Part shown: positions 35,495 through 49,800 of the stretch, piece after piece
Numbering within the stretch: the stretch's first letter is position 1
How the letters are laid out: each line of letters starts with the position of its first letter
NCBI GenBank assembly: GCA_034336665.1
Contig: CM067566.1
Coordinates: 21,310,330 to 21,374,329 of the forward strand
DNA length: 64,000 nt
Direction of reading: 5' to 3'
DNA from: Luscinia megarhynchos
Lineage: Eukaryota > Chordata > Aves > Passeriformes > Turdidae
The notes under the pieces: generated by a model
What the model was told of the DNA's origin: nothing
Databases searched by the model: none
What the model saw: the letters and a program-made list of their open reading frames with translations, nothing else
Made by a program: the position numbers and the translations under genes

Positions 35495-35692
35495 GGGGCT
35501 CTCCAAAACAACTGGGCCAGTTCTATGCAGAAACAATGCACAGAAGATATAAGGGGACTGGAATCTTTTGAACCAGCAGCTGTGCTACCTGCGGCTCTCC
35601 ATAACAAGCAGACCAATTCCATGTGGAAACAGAATGAGCACAAGATATAAAAAGATCAAAATTGTTTGAACCAGCAGCTGTGCTACCTGCAG
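35495..35692. repeat. tandem duplication, two units of about 97 bp
   Basis: Unit 1 (35495-35592) and unit 2 (35591-35690) share, in order, 'ggctctcca', 'aacaa', 'ccA.ttc.atg..gaaaca', 'agcacaagatataa' (unit 1 'tgcacagaagatataa'), and a perfect 'ccagcagctgtgctacctgc' closing each unit. The period is 96 bp at the start and 98 bp at the end, so there are small indels. Each unit holds an AGATATAA motif that could pass for a TATA box; repeated segments carrying such motifs occur in some retroviral LTRs, but no LTR boundary was found. A minus-strand frame of 67 codons across it is not judged to be a gene. Confidence 0.8.
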
Positions 35693-38416
35693 CAGTTAAT
35701 CTTTTCTGGCAATCTGTTAGAGACACACATTCCTCAGGCTAAGAGGACTAAGAGGCTTTTGCTGACTGCTGCTCCTCTGAGAGAAGCTAAGTCCAATTCC
35801 CCCTTCATATTACTGGAGCAGTTAAATAGTGGAGTCATATATGTATTAGGGGGAAAAAGTCACTTTCATTTCCTTTCTTGGAAAGGACATTTTTGATCAG
35901 TTGCTTTGAATAAGCAACTTTGAACTGACAGCTCATTTCTTAAAGCAATTTTACTTATACTAAATGGAAAAAAATGTAAAACCTTTTACTATGAAGAAGC
36001 TAAAATTCTGTAAGTTGAAATATACTTAATAATAGTCAGGCATAGGCAAAAGAGTATATTCTCCTATGGACCCAATATCTGCAGTGAAGACAAAATACTT
36101 TTTTTGTACTATTACATATAAATTAAAGTTTATCTTACATTTATTTGCCCTTTAAAACACTATGATGACCTTGGGCTTTTTTTGATTTTTTTTCTTTTGT
36201 TCTTGTGAGTACTGTCTCTCTTTTACTGCCATTGGATAAATAATTTAAATAAAACAGCTATATGTCCCTACAATACTTGCCCTCTTTTTTCCTAAGACTC
36301 TTATTTCTCCATTTATTCTTTTTCACAGTTTAAGAAACATCTTTTGCATTATGAATAATGATGTAATGCTTCTATTTCTAGCTTTTCTTTTTTACAGTTA
36401 CACAATTTTATCAAATGTTTTGTTGATTAGGAGAGGATTATTTTATATTTGATTTACATTCTAGACATCATTTGTTCAGTCACAGAGCAGAGTAGCTGTC
36501 TGGCCACATTTCTTTTAATAACTTTTGAGAAATAGAATAAGGGAAAAGAGAACATTTACCCCTAATGTTTTAAAAAAGGAGGGTCAGGGAAATAATTTTT
36601 GCATTTGTAATTATCCAAACACAGACAAAAAAACTCCAGCCCTTGGGCTTTGGGAGCAAGCATAGAGTTATAAATTACCTTTATGACAAATTTCTAGGCT
36701 TTCAATCTTCAGTCAGCCCTCAACCACACTGGGAAGCTCTGCTGCTGCTTTCCATTTATGTTCTTCCCAAAAGAAGGGGAGTAAATGAGTAACAAAATAG
36801 TGTAACAGTAAGAAATGCACTTTTGTGCATGCCAATTAAACATCCTGCCCAAGTTTTGTACCTACCTTTATGCCTCCTTCTGAACAACAGTAAGAAAGTA
36901 GAGATGTCTGCAGGCATCAGGGAGCTGATGCATCCTGTAAGAAGTATCTTCATCTTAGCAGGTTTCCTGCAGTATGGGCAGCCAAGAAGGAAAACAATGA
37001 TAATTTTTTTGTTTTCCATATTTGATATTTCAAAGCATGTGAAGGCTGTTCTGGAAAGGCAATGTTCAGGAAGAATTAAAAGGAGCAGCATATCCTATTC
37101 TAAGCATTCTGTGATTATGGCATATTAATTTACTTTCAAGTTCAAAACCAGTTTTTTAGGAACCACATAGTTCTTAAATAGAAGCAACCATGAGTTTATT
37201 ACATAAGGGTGCCATCAATTAGTCTTTGATGACATAAAACCCTCTTTTTTCTGATTACCTCTCTATCCCATATATCACTTTCTTCATGTACCAGTGTCAA
37301 AGGCTTTCCCAATGCTACAAAACCAAATAACTTTATTGACTTAACACCAAAAAAATGCCCATACCTTGTCCTAGGTTCTCTCTATATAACTATATAAATG
37401 CACACCTTTTTTCATGTTTCAGTTTTTAGAGAGTACAGCTGTAGTGGCTACTATACATGAGCTGGTGGAAATAATTTGAGACCTATTTGCATAAAAGTCT
37501 TTATTATATTCATATATATGTCATTTTCTAAATACTTCAGTAAAGAAAACACTGAAGTTGTAAGGTAAAAGCCTGTCTAAGCTTTGTTCAAGGAAGGTAC
37601 ATCATTAATGAAGACAAAAATTTCAACCCTTTCAATGCAATAAAATCTGTGTTCATTTTGGTTTTGACAGTGTTCTAAAGTACTGTAGCCTAAATTAAAC
37701 CATTACACAGCCTGCTTTTCCTGGAGCATGAAGTTCAGACACGCTCTATATACTGAAAAAAGCCAGAAGAAATACTAGGGGTTTGTGCCATATGGAAGGA
37801 TACCAAAGGCTGTTTCAGGTAATTTTTCTCTCGTGTTGAAAATAGAGATCTAAATTTGGTATTTAGAAGTTAAATTCTTGATGGATAATAACTTTCTCAT
37901 TGAAGGACTTTTGGGATATTTTCACTGAGGTGGATTAAGGATAAAAGTGGAAGAAAGTTATTGATAGAATTTGAAGAAACAACATGCATTTTCAAATACC
38001 ATCCAGTTCTCAAGAATTCAGATGAATCTTCCCATCTTTTGAGAACTCTTATGAAACATAGTACAAATATCTCAGAATCTGCATCTTTTTCCAGAAGATC
38101 ATGTCCCACATTTCTCAGTGTACATTAACATTCTCTGCAAATACATTAAATCATCAGTAATTATCACATAGGGAAACTCAATCCTCCTCAAGACTAACAA
38201 ACTAACATGCACCAAAGTAATATGATATAATTCTTGTTTCAAATCAGTTTCAAAAAAATACCCTAATGAACACAGTTACTCTTTAATAAGAAGAAAATTA
38301 CATTTTTATACCAAAGAACTTGGTTTAAAACTCAAAAATAGCACAGTCTCTTGAAGAAATAAGCCATGGATGAAGAATACCTAAATGTATTATTTATGTA
38401 TTCTGGATATGAATAA
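35693..38416. other. non-genic AT-rich DNA
   Basis: No supported gene. Two opposite frames at 36756-37128 (111 and 101 codons) overlap each other almost fully and have no known motif; at most one could be real and neither is supported. Confidence 0.55.
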
Positions 38417-38520
38417 TGCTCTGAGCAACCTGATCAAGTTGAAGATACCCCTTCAGGACAGGGGGGTTGGAATAGGTGATCTTTAAAAAGTTCTTTCTAA
38501 CTCATACTACTATATTTCTT
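38417..38520 (+). mobile_element. CR1 LINE 3' end fragment, plus strand
   Basis: The string 'gctctgagcaacctgatcaagttgaagatacccc', then 'aggacaggggggttggaataggtgatctttaaaaagttctttctaactcatactactata', matches the CR1 segment 'gctctgagcaacctgatctagttgaagatgtccctgc..caggggggttggactagatgatctttaaggtcccttccaac'. Only about 100 bases remain, ending near the family's terminal octamers, which have decayed. Confidence 0.8.
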
Positions 38521-40014
38521 TATACTGCATACTGTGGTTTATATTCCATATAGGGAAAGGCTGAGTAATAATGTAGGATGCTTAAATCTAAAGAGATGAC
38601 TGGGGCTTTAGGAGACAGTGAGACACTGTTAAAACCTGACTCATTTGCTGTCTCATCAGTTTAAAATGATATCTTGAACGAAATACGGCAGATTCAAACA
38701 AAAACCACCAAAAAGAAAAGTGACTCATACAGCTTCTAGCTATGCTTATACTATCCACTCATAGCATACTGTGGGCAATAAAGCTTCAGATGTATTCAAA
38801 AGAAGACCAGTGGATGAAAATTCATTGAAGGTTACTAATCCTACAGGAAAACTAGAACACCAAGTCTCCTTGATAATAAATTGTTACAGTCTTGAAAAAT
38901 GAATTTCCCAAACATCCCCATTTCTAATGATAATAGCATCATCATACCAGTAAATTATTATTTTAACACAGAAGTGACTTTTTGGAAAGTCCTAGCTGTA
39001 ACATTCAGTCTCTAGGCAAAAGCTCAAAATTCTTTTAAAAACCATTCTGTGAGTCTAGGACTACAGTCTGTTAGTAAAAGCAAATCAGTACTTAACAAAT
39101 TTCATTAAAAAACACACACACACAGAATCCAAGTACTTAGAATGAAAATATTAACAAACCCTTAATTAGTGTTTTTCTTTCAAATGATGTTACTGGTGGG
39201 ATATGTACCACAATTTAGATTACATTTTGAAATAACAAATTAGGCCATCTGACACCAGATAATAATTCTGGAAAGAAAGTCAACAACATGTGGGATGAAC
39301 TGTGATGATAATGTTGAGCTGTTTTTTTTTCCTTAGGGAAAAAAAGTTACACAAGACTTAGCTATGCAAACCAAATAACAGTGAGAGAAATGACAAAAAT
39401 ATACAGATTTATTTTTCAGACAAAAATTTATATACATGAGTGTGTAAGACTGCTATATCTTGTGTTCAATAAAAATGTGCAGTATTAGGATGAAAAATAT
39501 CCAAACAATTGCAATTTTCCAGGTAAGTCTGATTTAAATGATAATTAAAAATTCATAGATCTAATCAATTCCTCATTTCAGATGAAATATCAAACCTCAG
39601 TTCTGTCCACAGACAACAAAACGATGGTACTCTGACACATTTTTCCAGTCATGCATTTGTTCTGTTTCCCAAATGCCAAGAATGCTCAATATGCTCAAAA
39701 CATGATATTTTGCAAGTTTACAAGGCTCTGATCTTTGTGTATTGGATCAGACATCAAACCAGCATTTAGATGGAACATTAGCCATTTTCCTAAGAAATCA
39801 TAAGCATTTTTTATGTGTACTCACTGTCCTGGGAATGGAGACTGGTCTGTTTTGGAGTAAATTTATGTTTTATATACATGTAGCTTTGCAAGCTTAGCAT
39901 GCTAAAAGAGCACACTATCATTTCTTTACAACAAAGTAAGCACAAATACTCCAGAGGAAGCCCAAAGTGAGAATGTTTACTGAGCTCAATGTTCTGTTCT
40001 ATTTAATTATAGAG
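38521..40014. other. non-genic AT-rich DNA
   Basis: No gene or repeat recognised apart from a short (CA)n run at about 39112-39124. Confidence 0.6.
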
Positions 40015-40390
40015 TAACAGAATCACAGAGTTGCTAAGGTAGGCACCTATGTAGGTCACCTTTCCAAACTGGTCTGCACAAGCAGGACTGTGTAGAGCTG
40101 GTCACTCAACACCAAATCCAGATGGCTTTTGAACACCTTCAGAGATGGAGACTCCATAACCTTCCTGAACACTCTGTTTCAGTGCTTTACCACCCTAGCA
40201 GTATTTTTTGTGTTGTTATTTTTAATTGCAATTTTATGCAATTCACTGGAATTTCTTTACTATCACCTATCAGGTATTTAAATGCATTGAAAAGATTCCC
40301 CCCAGCCTTCTCTTTTCCAATACAAACAAGTCCAGCTCTCTCAGCCTATTCCCACATGCTTCAAATCCTTAATCATCTTCCTATCTCGAG
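40015..40390 (-). mobile_element. CR1 LINE 3' fragment, diverged, minus strand
   Basis: In plus-strand order: 'gtaacagaatcacagagttgctaaggtaggcacc', 'caccaaatccagatggcttttgaacaccttcagagatggagactccataaccttcctgaacactctgtttcagtgc', a strongly drifted T-rich part, then 'ccccccagccttctcttttccaatacaaacaagtccagctctctcagcctattcccacatgct' and 'tccttaatcatcttcct'. This is inverted CR1 from its 3' end inward. The plus-strand open frame of 100 codons at 40122-40424 is the antisense shadow of the element. Confidence 0.85.
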
Positions 40391-43300
40391 TATGAGTGAT
40401 TTGCTCTACATTTATACCTACTAACCTGAAGATGAAACAATTTTGCTCATGCTTCCACGTGCTAAAATTATTAATGTAGGAATCAAAGATAGTATGCTCT
40501 CACTACCATCACTGTCACTGAACACATTTCAAAGGCTGAGAGAACTTTCTCCTCTGTTTGAAGTAAGAGATAGACCCATTTACTCTGGGAAGCTAATTTC
40601 AGGACATTTATCTCAGGCTGGCCAGATGATTACATCTAGATGAGAATTATGTATCTTAACATAATGGGGCTTGAAATTTCAGGCAGACTTCTTTTTTAGG
40701 GTTTTTTAGGGTTCCTGGAGTTTAGTTCTTCATAGTTTTCTGCTCTGCTCACTAGAAGAGCTAAATACTCACTCTATTCACATACTACAAGGAATACAAT
40801 TTCTGTCATAAGAATCTGAATTCTGTATTAGGGTTGAGACAATGAGAAATTAAATGCTGCATTAGCCAGTTAAAAATAATTAAGTCTTTTTGGCTGAGGC
40901 TTCTAGCACATTTAGAGTCTAAAATATCTGAAGAAAAAAGTGAAGTGACCATTCTATTGAAAAGATGAACGGTTCACCAATATGTGAATTTGCAGAAAAT
41001 AAGCAAGTGTATTTACCATATTGCATGTGTAAAAGAAAACAAGCACAACCCCTCATACCATGAAAGAGTTAAATGACATGTTACTACCTATAAATATTGA
41101 CTGAGACAATCCTTTTCATTTTTATTTGGGATAAATAAGATTGAATTTTCTTTATAGCTCATATTCAATATTTTCAGTGAAAAATGCATGTTTTATACAA
41201 GTTCTTTATCAAACTATATTCCTATTTACTAGGGAAGTATTTTATTAATCTGTTTGCAAAAGTCAGTCATTTCAATAGGAAGAATATATTAAGTTCAAAA
41301 GAATAAGCCTTCTTTAGTATGAGAACAAAGCCTTCATCCTCACAGACTTAGAGATACTCAGTAGAGATACATGCATTTGCTTCAGCATTTTGTTTGACAA
41401 AAGCATGCTTCATTATTTGCATTAGATTCACATAAAACTTTCCACATATTTCTCCTTTATCTTTCAGCTACTTTTATGTTTCCATTAGCTTTATATATTC
41501 TTATTTGGGATGGAGAATGGGAAGCAAAACAGTTATGGGATGACACCCAACAATCAGCTAAGCTGGCTCTTACATTTTTTCAGATAATCTCTTTATCTCT
41601 CACATACAGCAGCTACACTAGACTCTGCTGCAGCTTTTACCTTGTGCTGAACAAGATGCTTAAAGTTTTGAGACTCAATGAAACTTGCTGTAGAGGAGCA
41701 CCAGATCTTTACAGAAAATATTCAAGGTAAAAATGGAAAATTACTTTGAAGAAAAACTGTACCACCAGCACTTAGGAAAAGCTATTAAAATGTTTGTTTC
41801 CAAAAAAATTAACTTTACTTTCCCTTATTTCTCACTTCTACCTGTGATTAAAGGTGAAAAAGCAGAATTGCATACAGCAGCCAATATGATTTTGACAATT
41901 TGTATACAATAACAATGGGCTAAGGCAAGTCTTATCCTGTGATTCTGCATGAATGATTGAACCTCTTCAGCACATTGGTTTACTGCTGTCTTACTCTCTC
42001 TTTCCTAATGATAGATACTCTACTGTACATGAGGCAGAATTAAAATTTTTAGAAAAATGTTGAAAATTTAAAAGAAGAGAGGAATCAAACTGAAATTCAG
42101 TCATGGATTTTTTCTTCTTCATGGAAGAAGAAAAAGTCAGAGTGCAATGGATTGTAAAAGCTTTAGTTATTACTTTGAGCCATTTAATTTCTGAAAGGCA
42201 CTGCAGTGTTTTAAGAATCACTTAAAATAATTTTTTAAAGGATTTAAGAATTCCTCTATCATTTACTTTGATTAATACTCACTACTTCTTTAGATGCTGA
42301 ATTGCTGCCATTACTATTGAACTAAAACATGGATTAGCATATTTGACTTTATTATAGTAAAATTATGACAATTTCACGAATGGAGCATTCTAATTTAGTC
42401 TCTTTAAAAATATTCATGTGGTTATGCTCATGCAAATTTAAAAAATTACTGTATTTAATTTATACATAATTTCTTACACACAAAAAGATCCCGGAAATTA
42501 GTTACTTCTGTTTTACTGAAAATTTTTCTAGTCCACAGTTCTACAAGATGAACCTGGCAAATATGCTAGGTGCTTTCAAATTTTTAGAGATATAGATATC
42601 TTATTCAAATCAGTAAAATTGGACATTTAAGTCACCTTCAGCTTTGGAATTCCTAATGCCACATAACCCATTTCTCAGTTTTTTACATAATTTTATCATA
42701 AGCAAATCTCCCACTTATATGGTAGTTTTCATTGTGGAAGTTCTCAAGCTAGGCTTACACTAGAAATCCAGTGACCTCGTGTATGGCCTGCAGTTGTAGA
42801 GTTACAACTCAAAGCAGAGGTATTCACTGGGGGAGTGAGCTATTTTACATCATAATTTAGAGTCACTGGAATGCAATCATGCCCTACCATTATCTCGACA
42901 GTAAAACCATGTCAACCCTCAAGATATTCTCACGTTAAAACTTGCTTTTAACTTTGCAGAGTTTTGAAATCATATCTGTGCCTGATATTATGTGTTACAA
43001 AAAAGTAACAGCAATACAAAAAATATTTTCCTAACAGTAACTTAAGTGATTACTTAAATAGATTTTCAGTGTTCTCTCTGTACTAATTTACTTCCAAATT
43101 AACCATGCTTTGCTTGGCATTAACCAAGCTTTGACTCAAACAGTAAAAATCTAATGCAGTAGAAATTCTAGCCAGTAGTTTAAAATACAAGTGTACAAAA
43201 TTAGGAAAGTAATAAAAATGTGTAAATAATATGTAATTTGTTTCCTGCAGATCTTAGACATAACACATGACTTCTCAGCTTGATATAAGAGATATAAGAG

Positions 43301-46300
43301 ATATAATTTTCCATACACAGATTTTCAGAAAAAAATATTTGGTCCATAACTTCAGTAGCCTCTCTTCTAGCTGTAAAATGTGTATTCTTTTATTATCTCC
43401 TGTTTAGCCTTCATTTGGCTACTAGCATGCATCAATAGGACACATCTGCAGTGATAAAAGCCCTTTAGCCACCAGAAGAAATGGAATAGATACAATTATT
43501 ACTAATGAATTACCTAGAATTTCTAAGCATTATTCACTTCTGTCTAAATGAAGTTTGAATTAATCTCCACTTTATAAAAATATTGATTTTTACTCTGAGC
43601 TATAAATTCATTTTTCAATTAATCATGTTAATATTTGGTCTTCTCTAGATTTCTATAAAAAGGGGAGAGGAGGGGGCAGTGGTGGGGAATGAGATCTGAG
43701 GCTTCCAAAACCAGTTCAAAGTTATGTGGCTGATGCTAATATTAGGATTTTGGCCTTTTTTTTACTTTTGGATTATTTTGTCTGTACCATTGAATGCCAA
43801 CAAAAGGCTTCTTAGGATAGAATAAAACTATGTTCATACTCATGTGAATAAACACACAAGTACTGTACTTAGACACCTGTGCATTATCCTTTCTTTTTTA
43901 CATTGTGAGATGCAAAATAATTGAGAGCATTGACCTCAGCAATGAGGCAAAGAAGAGTAAACAAAAGGACAACTGAGGGAAAAAATGTCCAAGGAAACAA
44001 CAAAGTAAATTAAGGCATCTGTGCAGAGAAAAGAACACATACACAATGAATGAAAAGTGCATTTTTGAAGGTAATTATCTAACATAAGGCATGTGGCAGG
44101 AGTCTAAAGTTGAGCAAGTGCATAAAGTATGTGTTATGAGATTGTCACTACCCATTATGTTTAACAGCACACCAAATATAACATGCAATATAAAACAAGT
44201 GTTCATATGGTAAAACCATTTAATTTTGAGCTGTTGCCTTTCTCCCCACATAAAAGGATCAATTATTTTTTTCCTTTTGATTACCAGTAATTTTCCTTAT
44301 GATTGAGGAAAATGTGTTTCATATGTTGTTTATTGCAATTATTAGCCCAGAATAATCCAAACATAAGTAAAAGGATGGCCTCAGTGTCACTGCTACTGAC
44401 ATAGTAACTGTGTAAAATTGAACTGCAGTAGAAGCAGAGAACAATGGCCAAAGTTCAGAAAAACAGATTCTTACAAAACAAGCTTGTAAGAATTTTGTCA
44501 TAAGAAACTCATAAGAATTTTCAGAGTTACAGTAACAGGAATCTGTCTTATGGCCAAATAAAGTGCTGTTCATAGTATCCCTGTAACAGCAACATTGGTG
44601 ATACCTTTTCTCTTTTCAGAAATCCACACAATTTTCTAAATCACTAGCAATCAATTTGCTGCAAGCACATTACTAACAAAACTAGCGTCTAATCTTTCTT
44701 AACCCAATGATTTAGGTATGTTAATTTTCTTTATTTTGCAAGCCATTATTTTCACAAATCACTTCTCACAGTTGGAAATGAATGATTTGTAAGGTATATT
44801 TAAACTGGAATAATAAACTTTTGTCATATTCTGAAATATTTATTAATAAATTTGTAGAACATGTAGTAGCTCATCATCAGTATCTTTTTGTTTTTCTCTT
44901 TGCTACATAAGCCTAGAGGAGAGGATTTAATAGCAGGATCTGTTCATAAATTGTCCTAATCCTAAATTAACATTTCCCCTCCAAATATCTACAAAACCTT
45001 GACAGGTTCTTCAGAGCTGATCCAACTTTTACAGAAAGAGCTTCTTAAAAATTCTGTGTGTAGACATACATTCTCCCTGACTCTTTTTATACATCTAGCA
45101 CTATGTACAAAAGTGTCTGCAGAAGGTGACTGCAGTGGTGAGCAGATGATTTCAGCTGATCTATCCTTATGAGAAAAACAAGTTAAAATGGATGATAGAT
45201 ATCTTACTGTTAAGCTCATTTTTCAGGCTGGCAGTCATCCTGTCCTGTTAAGAAAGATAAATTTTATTGCCTTTTTTCAAGATTATACCTAACAATGATG
45301 ATGACTGTTTTTGTTTTGTTGAATTGTTTTAGGCTCTGAAATCTTGTTTAGATTATTTTATGTCACATATCTTGGTATTCACCTACCCTTTTTTTATTGC
45401 TGAAATACTTAAATAATCTAAATACAGTAAGGCCCATTATTACAGGTACTGCACAAAGATTGTAAAATGTTGCCTTTCAAATTTCTGACACAGGAAATAA
45501 ACATTAGAAGTACTGAACATGTAGGTTAGGAGAAAGCAAAAAAAGATATGGCAACAGACATAATGAGATAAACCAGAGGCAGAAATGAGTGGAGGTTATT
45601 TACCACATATTTTTTACATTAAAACATGTTGATTCATTAAACCTGGAATTGCTATCAGAACAGATAGATTTAGACCAATACAGAAACTCAGTAATTTTTT
45701 ATTTGGAAAGAACTGAATTAAAATTATAGTAATCAAACATTTCCATAATATTTTGATGCACAAAACATATTAAAAAATGACAATATTTGTCCACCTAACA
45801 TTGCATTGTACCAATGATGTGCATGTAAGTTATTTGGCTGAATATTCTGCATTTCATAATTGAAAAGGTATCTGAAACAGAGGAAGGTTGTCACAAGGAT
45901 AAGATATTAAAGGTAAAGAAACCCAGGATAAGATTAAGGTCAGCTTCATTTGCCAGAGTGGTTCACAGAAATGTCCTTTCTGTGAGATCAGATGAAAAGG
46001 GTACAGGTCAAATGTGTATGCCTCTGAAAGTAAAAAGAAATAGTCATGGAATGGATGTACTTAGTGTCAATTGTCTATTTTTCACTGTGTAAATAGGCAG
46101 GCAGCACTGTTCAATTGGAAAGTGATTCTAGTACTTCTTTTTTTACACAATACTTTTATACAATGTAGACAGTTTTTTGACAAAAAGAAAAGACATACTG
46201 TCTGTTACTACTGCCACTGTATTTCAAAATCATGGTCATAGCCTGAAAACTAAACAATTAGAGACCAGCTCAGTCAATATTTACTTCCATCCTTTTGTGC

Positions 46301-46494
46301 TTTTGAAAATTTCATTAGGAGATCATATGTCTAAAAGTTTTGTGATATTTTGAAAACCTTCTTGGCTTTTTATAACTTTCATAGTCATGTAACTTAAAAT
46401 AATCAGATATAACCAGTTCTGTCTTGAAGGATCATACAAATTTCCAAATAAAAATATCTAACAAGAAAAGAAGATAAGAGACAAGGGTAAATTT
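40391..46494. other. non-genic AT-rich stretch
   Basis: About 6.1 kb with no supported gene or interspersed repeat. A 9-bp unit GATATAAGA is repeated almost three times at 43282-43307. Open frames are at most 84 codons. Confidence 0.6.
43282..43307. repeat. 9-bp tandem repeat (GATATAAGA) x about 3
   Basis: Two perfect units and a third that loses its last base pattern. Confidence 0.8.
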
Positions 46495-46884
46495 TTAGCA
46501 TATGAGGAGCAGCTGAAGGATCTGGAGTTGTTCAGCCTGGGGAGAAGGAGTCTCAGGGAAGACCTGATCATTCCCTAAACTACATGAAAGCCAGGTGGGA
46601 GTCATCCTCTTCTCCCAGGCATCAAGTGAGAGGGCAAGAACACAGCCTCAGGCTGTACCCAGGAGGTTCAGGTTTAACATTAGGAGGAATTTCCTCATGG
46701 AAAGTTTTGTTAAACACTGGAATGGACTGCCCGGGGAGGTGATGGAGTTGCCATCCATAGAGGTGCTTAAGAAACAACTGGATGTGACACTCAGTGCCAA
46801 GGTCTAGTTGCCAAGGCCATGATCAGTCAAAAGTTGGACTTGATGTCAGAGATCTTTTGCAAAATAAATGATCCTGTGATTCTT
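46495..46884 (+). mobile_element. CR1 LINE 3' fragment, plus strand, with coding remnant
   Basis: The order is 'tatgaggagcagctgaaggatctggagttgttcagcctggggagaaggagtctcagggaagacctgatca', 'caggctgtacccaggaggttcaggtttaacattaggaggaatttcctcatgg', 'aacactggaatggactgcccggggaggtgatggagttgccatcc' and 'ggacttgatgtcagagatcttttgcaaa', ending in 'cctgtgattctt'. This matches the last ~400 bases of CR1. The plus frame at 46595-46807 keeps FRFNIRRNFLMESFVKHWNG and the following LPGEV.ELPSIEVLKKQLD, the C-terminal end of the CR1 polyprotein, ending at a stop where expected. It is truncated on the 5' side and cannot be active. Confidence 0.92.
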
Positions 46885-49800
46885 CTTGGTAGTTACAGGC
46901 AGAAAAACCTTCAAAGAGAGGGTATCAGGAAGAGTAAGAAAAAGGTACTGAGAAAATAAAACCAAGGCAACCCTAAAAAATTTACTAAAGGCAAATTTAT
47001 CTTATTTAAAGTATCTTGAATATCACTATCTGTGCATTCTTATCAGCTGCAATATACAGATAGGACCTATGAAGTCATAAAACTATGTCATCTCAAAAAG
47101 TAGAGAAGAATTGTGCCTTCATTTATTTCCATTGGCAATGGACAAAGTGTCCTATCTTCCAACTGGTAGATTCTCTGAACTAGGAAAATAGTATCAGTTG
47201 AAATTTTTGAAAGTTCCAGAGGATCAAGAAAGACATCATGGTGCATACTTAGGAAAACAAAAGCCCTAGCAATATATCACTACTTTCCTACACTGTAAAT
47301 TAAATCCAGGTTCATGTTACAGCTTATCAAAGGTGATCTTAAGGAAGATGACAATTTCAAATATTTTGAGAAATTAGTAAAAATGAAGTAAATAGGAGTT
47401 GGAATACTTATAATGTCCAGCTGGCAAAAAAAGAATCTGACAGAGAGCTGTCACACCATCTGCTGTCCAGTACAATGTCTTTCAACAATTCAACACAGAA
47501 TCTGTTTTAGTCTTGTCTCCAACAGTATTATCCAAAGAAATTGAGTGTCATGAAAAATTGTAGTACAATGTCACTGTCCCAAAAAAGGAATCCATTAATA
47601 GCTCTTTCAAAGAATATCCAAAAATCATTCTAGTCCAAAAACAATAAGATATTTCCTACTACCATTCAGGGGATGCAACTATTCTTAGATCTTCATAAGA
47701 TGAAGAAAACAGTCCACTTGGACACCTGAAAATTTCCTTCTAAATCAGTGGTGATGATGTTTAAAACAGCCTTGCCAAACCCTGGCCTTGCTAGACAGTC
47801 ATAGAAATCTGTATGAACTTTTAAGACTTCAGCATTTAAGACTGAAAGAACATGGAGATGAGCAGCACATCTTGCTAGCAAAAATAGTAACATAAGAGGT
47901 TTTTTTCATGCTAAAACAGTTAAGAATCTTTCTTCCTACAGTATCAGTGTGGCAATATCTGACTTCTCTGATTAAGGATAAAATACTTTATCCAACTTAT
48001 AAGAAAAATTAGTTTAATACTCAATTTTAGAATTCAAAACCACCTGACATCCATTCCTTCAGGTATCAGCATTGCCCTTTGAGTCATTCATATTGATGAA
48101 AACTGAAATTATATCGATACATGAATATTCTCTTTTTATTACTTCTGGGCATTTTGTAGTAGGTTTGATCTGTGCTTACTCTGAATGCTAAAACACCTTC
48201 CAAAACCTTGAATCCTATGATCTGTCATAATACCAAACTAACTTTCTGGTGTTAAAACATTTTATTTTCCTGACTGTATGATCAAAAAGCCTTGTGGTGT
48301 GCCTCACATGCCATCTTCCTTTCAAAGACTTTCTTGTTAAATCAAACATAGAGTTCTTAGTTTCATTTTGTGATGTAACTTTTTCTTAAGTCATGTAACA
48401 AAAATTTGTATTAGGTTTCTTTTCTCAATCAATCAATCAATCAATCAATGTCATCAATTATAAGGACAGCTGTAGAGAATTATATTTAGCAATGTCTCTT
48501 TGAAGTTCAGATAAATTTACTTATTGTATAAAGATAAATAACTGGTGAGATAAAGATAAGAGATTGATATAAGATTTATTTTTTCTCAATTCCATTTTAG
48601 TAGATAGCACTAAATATTGATATTTATCCATGTTTTCATATGAAGACAAAAGGATTTCTGAGGGAAATATAGCATGTGAGAAAGATGAATGAAACATTTT
48701 AAAGCCCTCTCTCCTCATACAAATAAGTTTGAACACGAAGCCTGAAAAAAGAGATGAGAACATTTTTAACTTCAGAATATTAAACATAATGCAACATCTA
48801 GTTTAAACTATTAAGTTACAAGTTCTCTAACAGAAGAGTACATGGAAACACACAAAATGGAACATGTGCAAATAGTTTTAAAGTAGAAATACATGTGTTG
48901 GAAATTCAAAGTTCACCTAAAAGTGCATTAAAGAAAATCTTCCATTAGCATCATCATCTTTGCCTTAGCCCAATAAATTCCTTGAACAGGCAACAATTAG
49001 TTAAGTTACTGACTTGTGACATGAATTGCAAAGTTCTTAAGGAAGAAAGAATTAATCTGGAATCCTCCTTGCTTTAGGGGTGTTTATTTTATGTAAACTG
49101 TATTCCTTAATAAACTCATTAATATAATTTAATTTAAAACATAAAATTAAATCCTACCTGCTTTATTAGTAGCAACAGTAATTTACATAGCACCACTTAC
49201 ATTATGAAATGTATGTATATAAAATGAAATACCATTCATTACAAAGTGAAAAGAAAATTATTATAAGTTCATATTGTCCAATGTTTAATTTGCAAATCTC
49301 ACCATTACTAATTGAATTAATAGTGCTGTTTTCAGCATCAAATTCAAAATTAACTTAGTACTTACACATCTTATCTAAATACTTTAAAAATGCTTTAAAA
49401 CCAAGTTTATAGTAATTATGCCACAAAAATTTTTTTTGAGGTTGTTCTCATTTTCGAAATTATTCTGATAAAAATACAGATAATAGAAATTGTATATCCT
49501 TTTGATTGTATTCTATAGGACTACTCTATTATGAGTTAAATTCAATGCAATAGTTTGTTACAAAATTTCTTAGGGTAAAGATTTCTATCTGACTGTATAT
49601 TTCACTTTTTTTCCCCCTATGCACTTGCTGTTTTATTTCACATCACTTCTCTTGATGTTTAAAGCTTAAATGATGAAAGTTAAAGAAAATGGGAACTAGA
49701 GAAACAGGTTTGCAAGCTGAAATGTTGCATCATGCTTTCAAAGATCCCCATAACTGCAACTCTAGAAACCCAATGGAAAAAAACACCCATGCCTACAATT

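Noticed and set aside
36756..37128. Opposing frames of 111 and 101 codons.
   Set aside because: They are mirror shadows over the same DNA with no motif, and their lengths are near the chance expectation.
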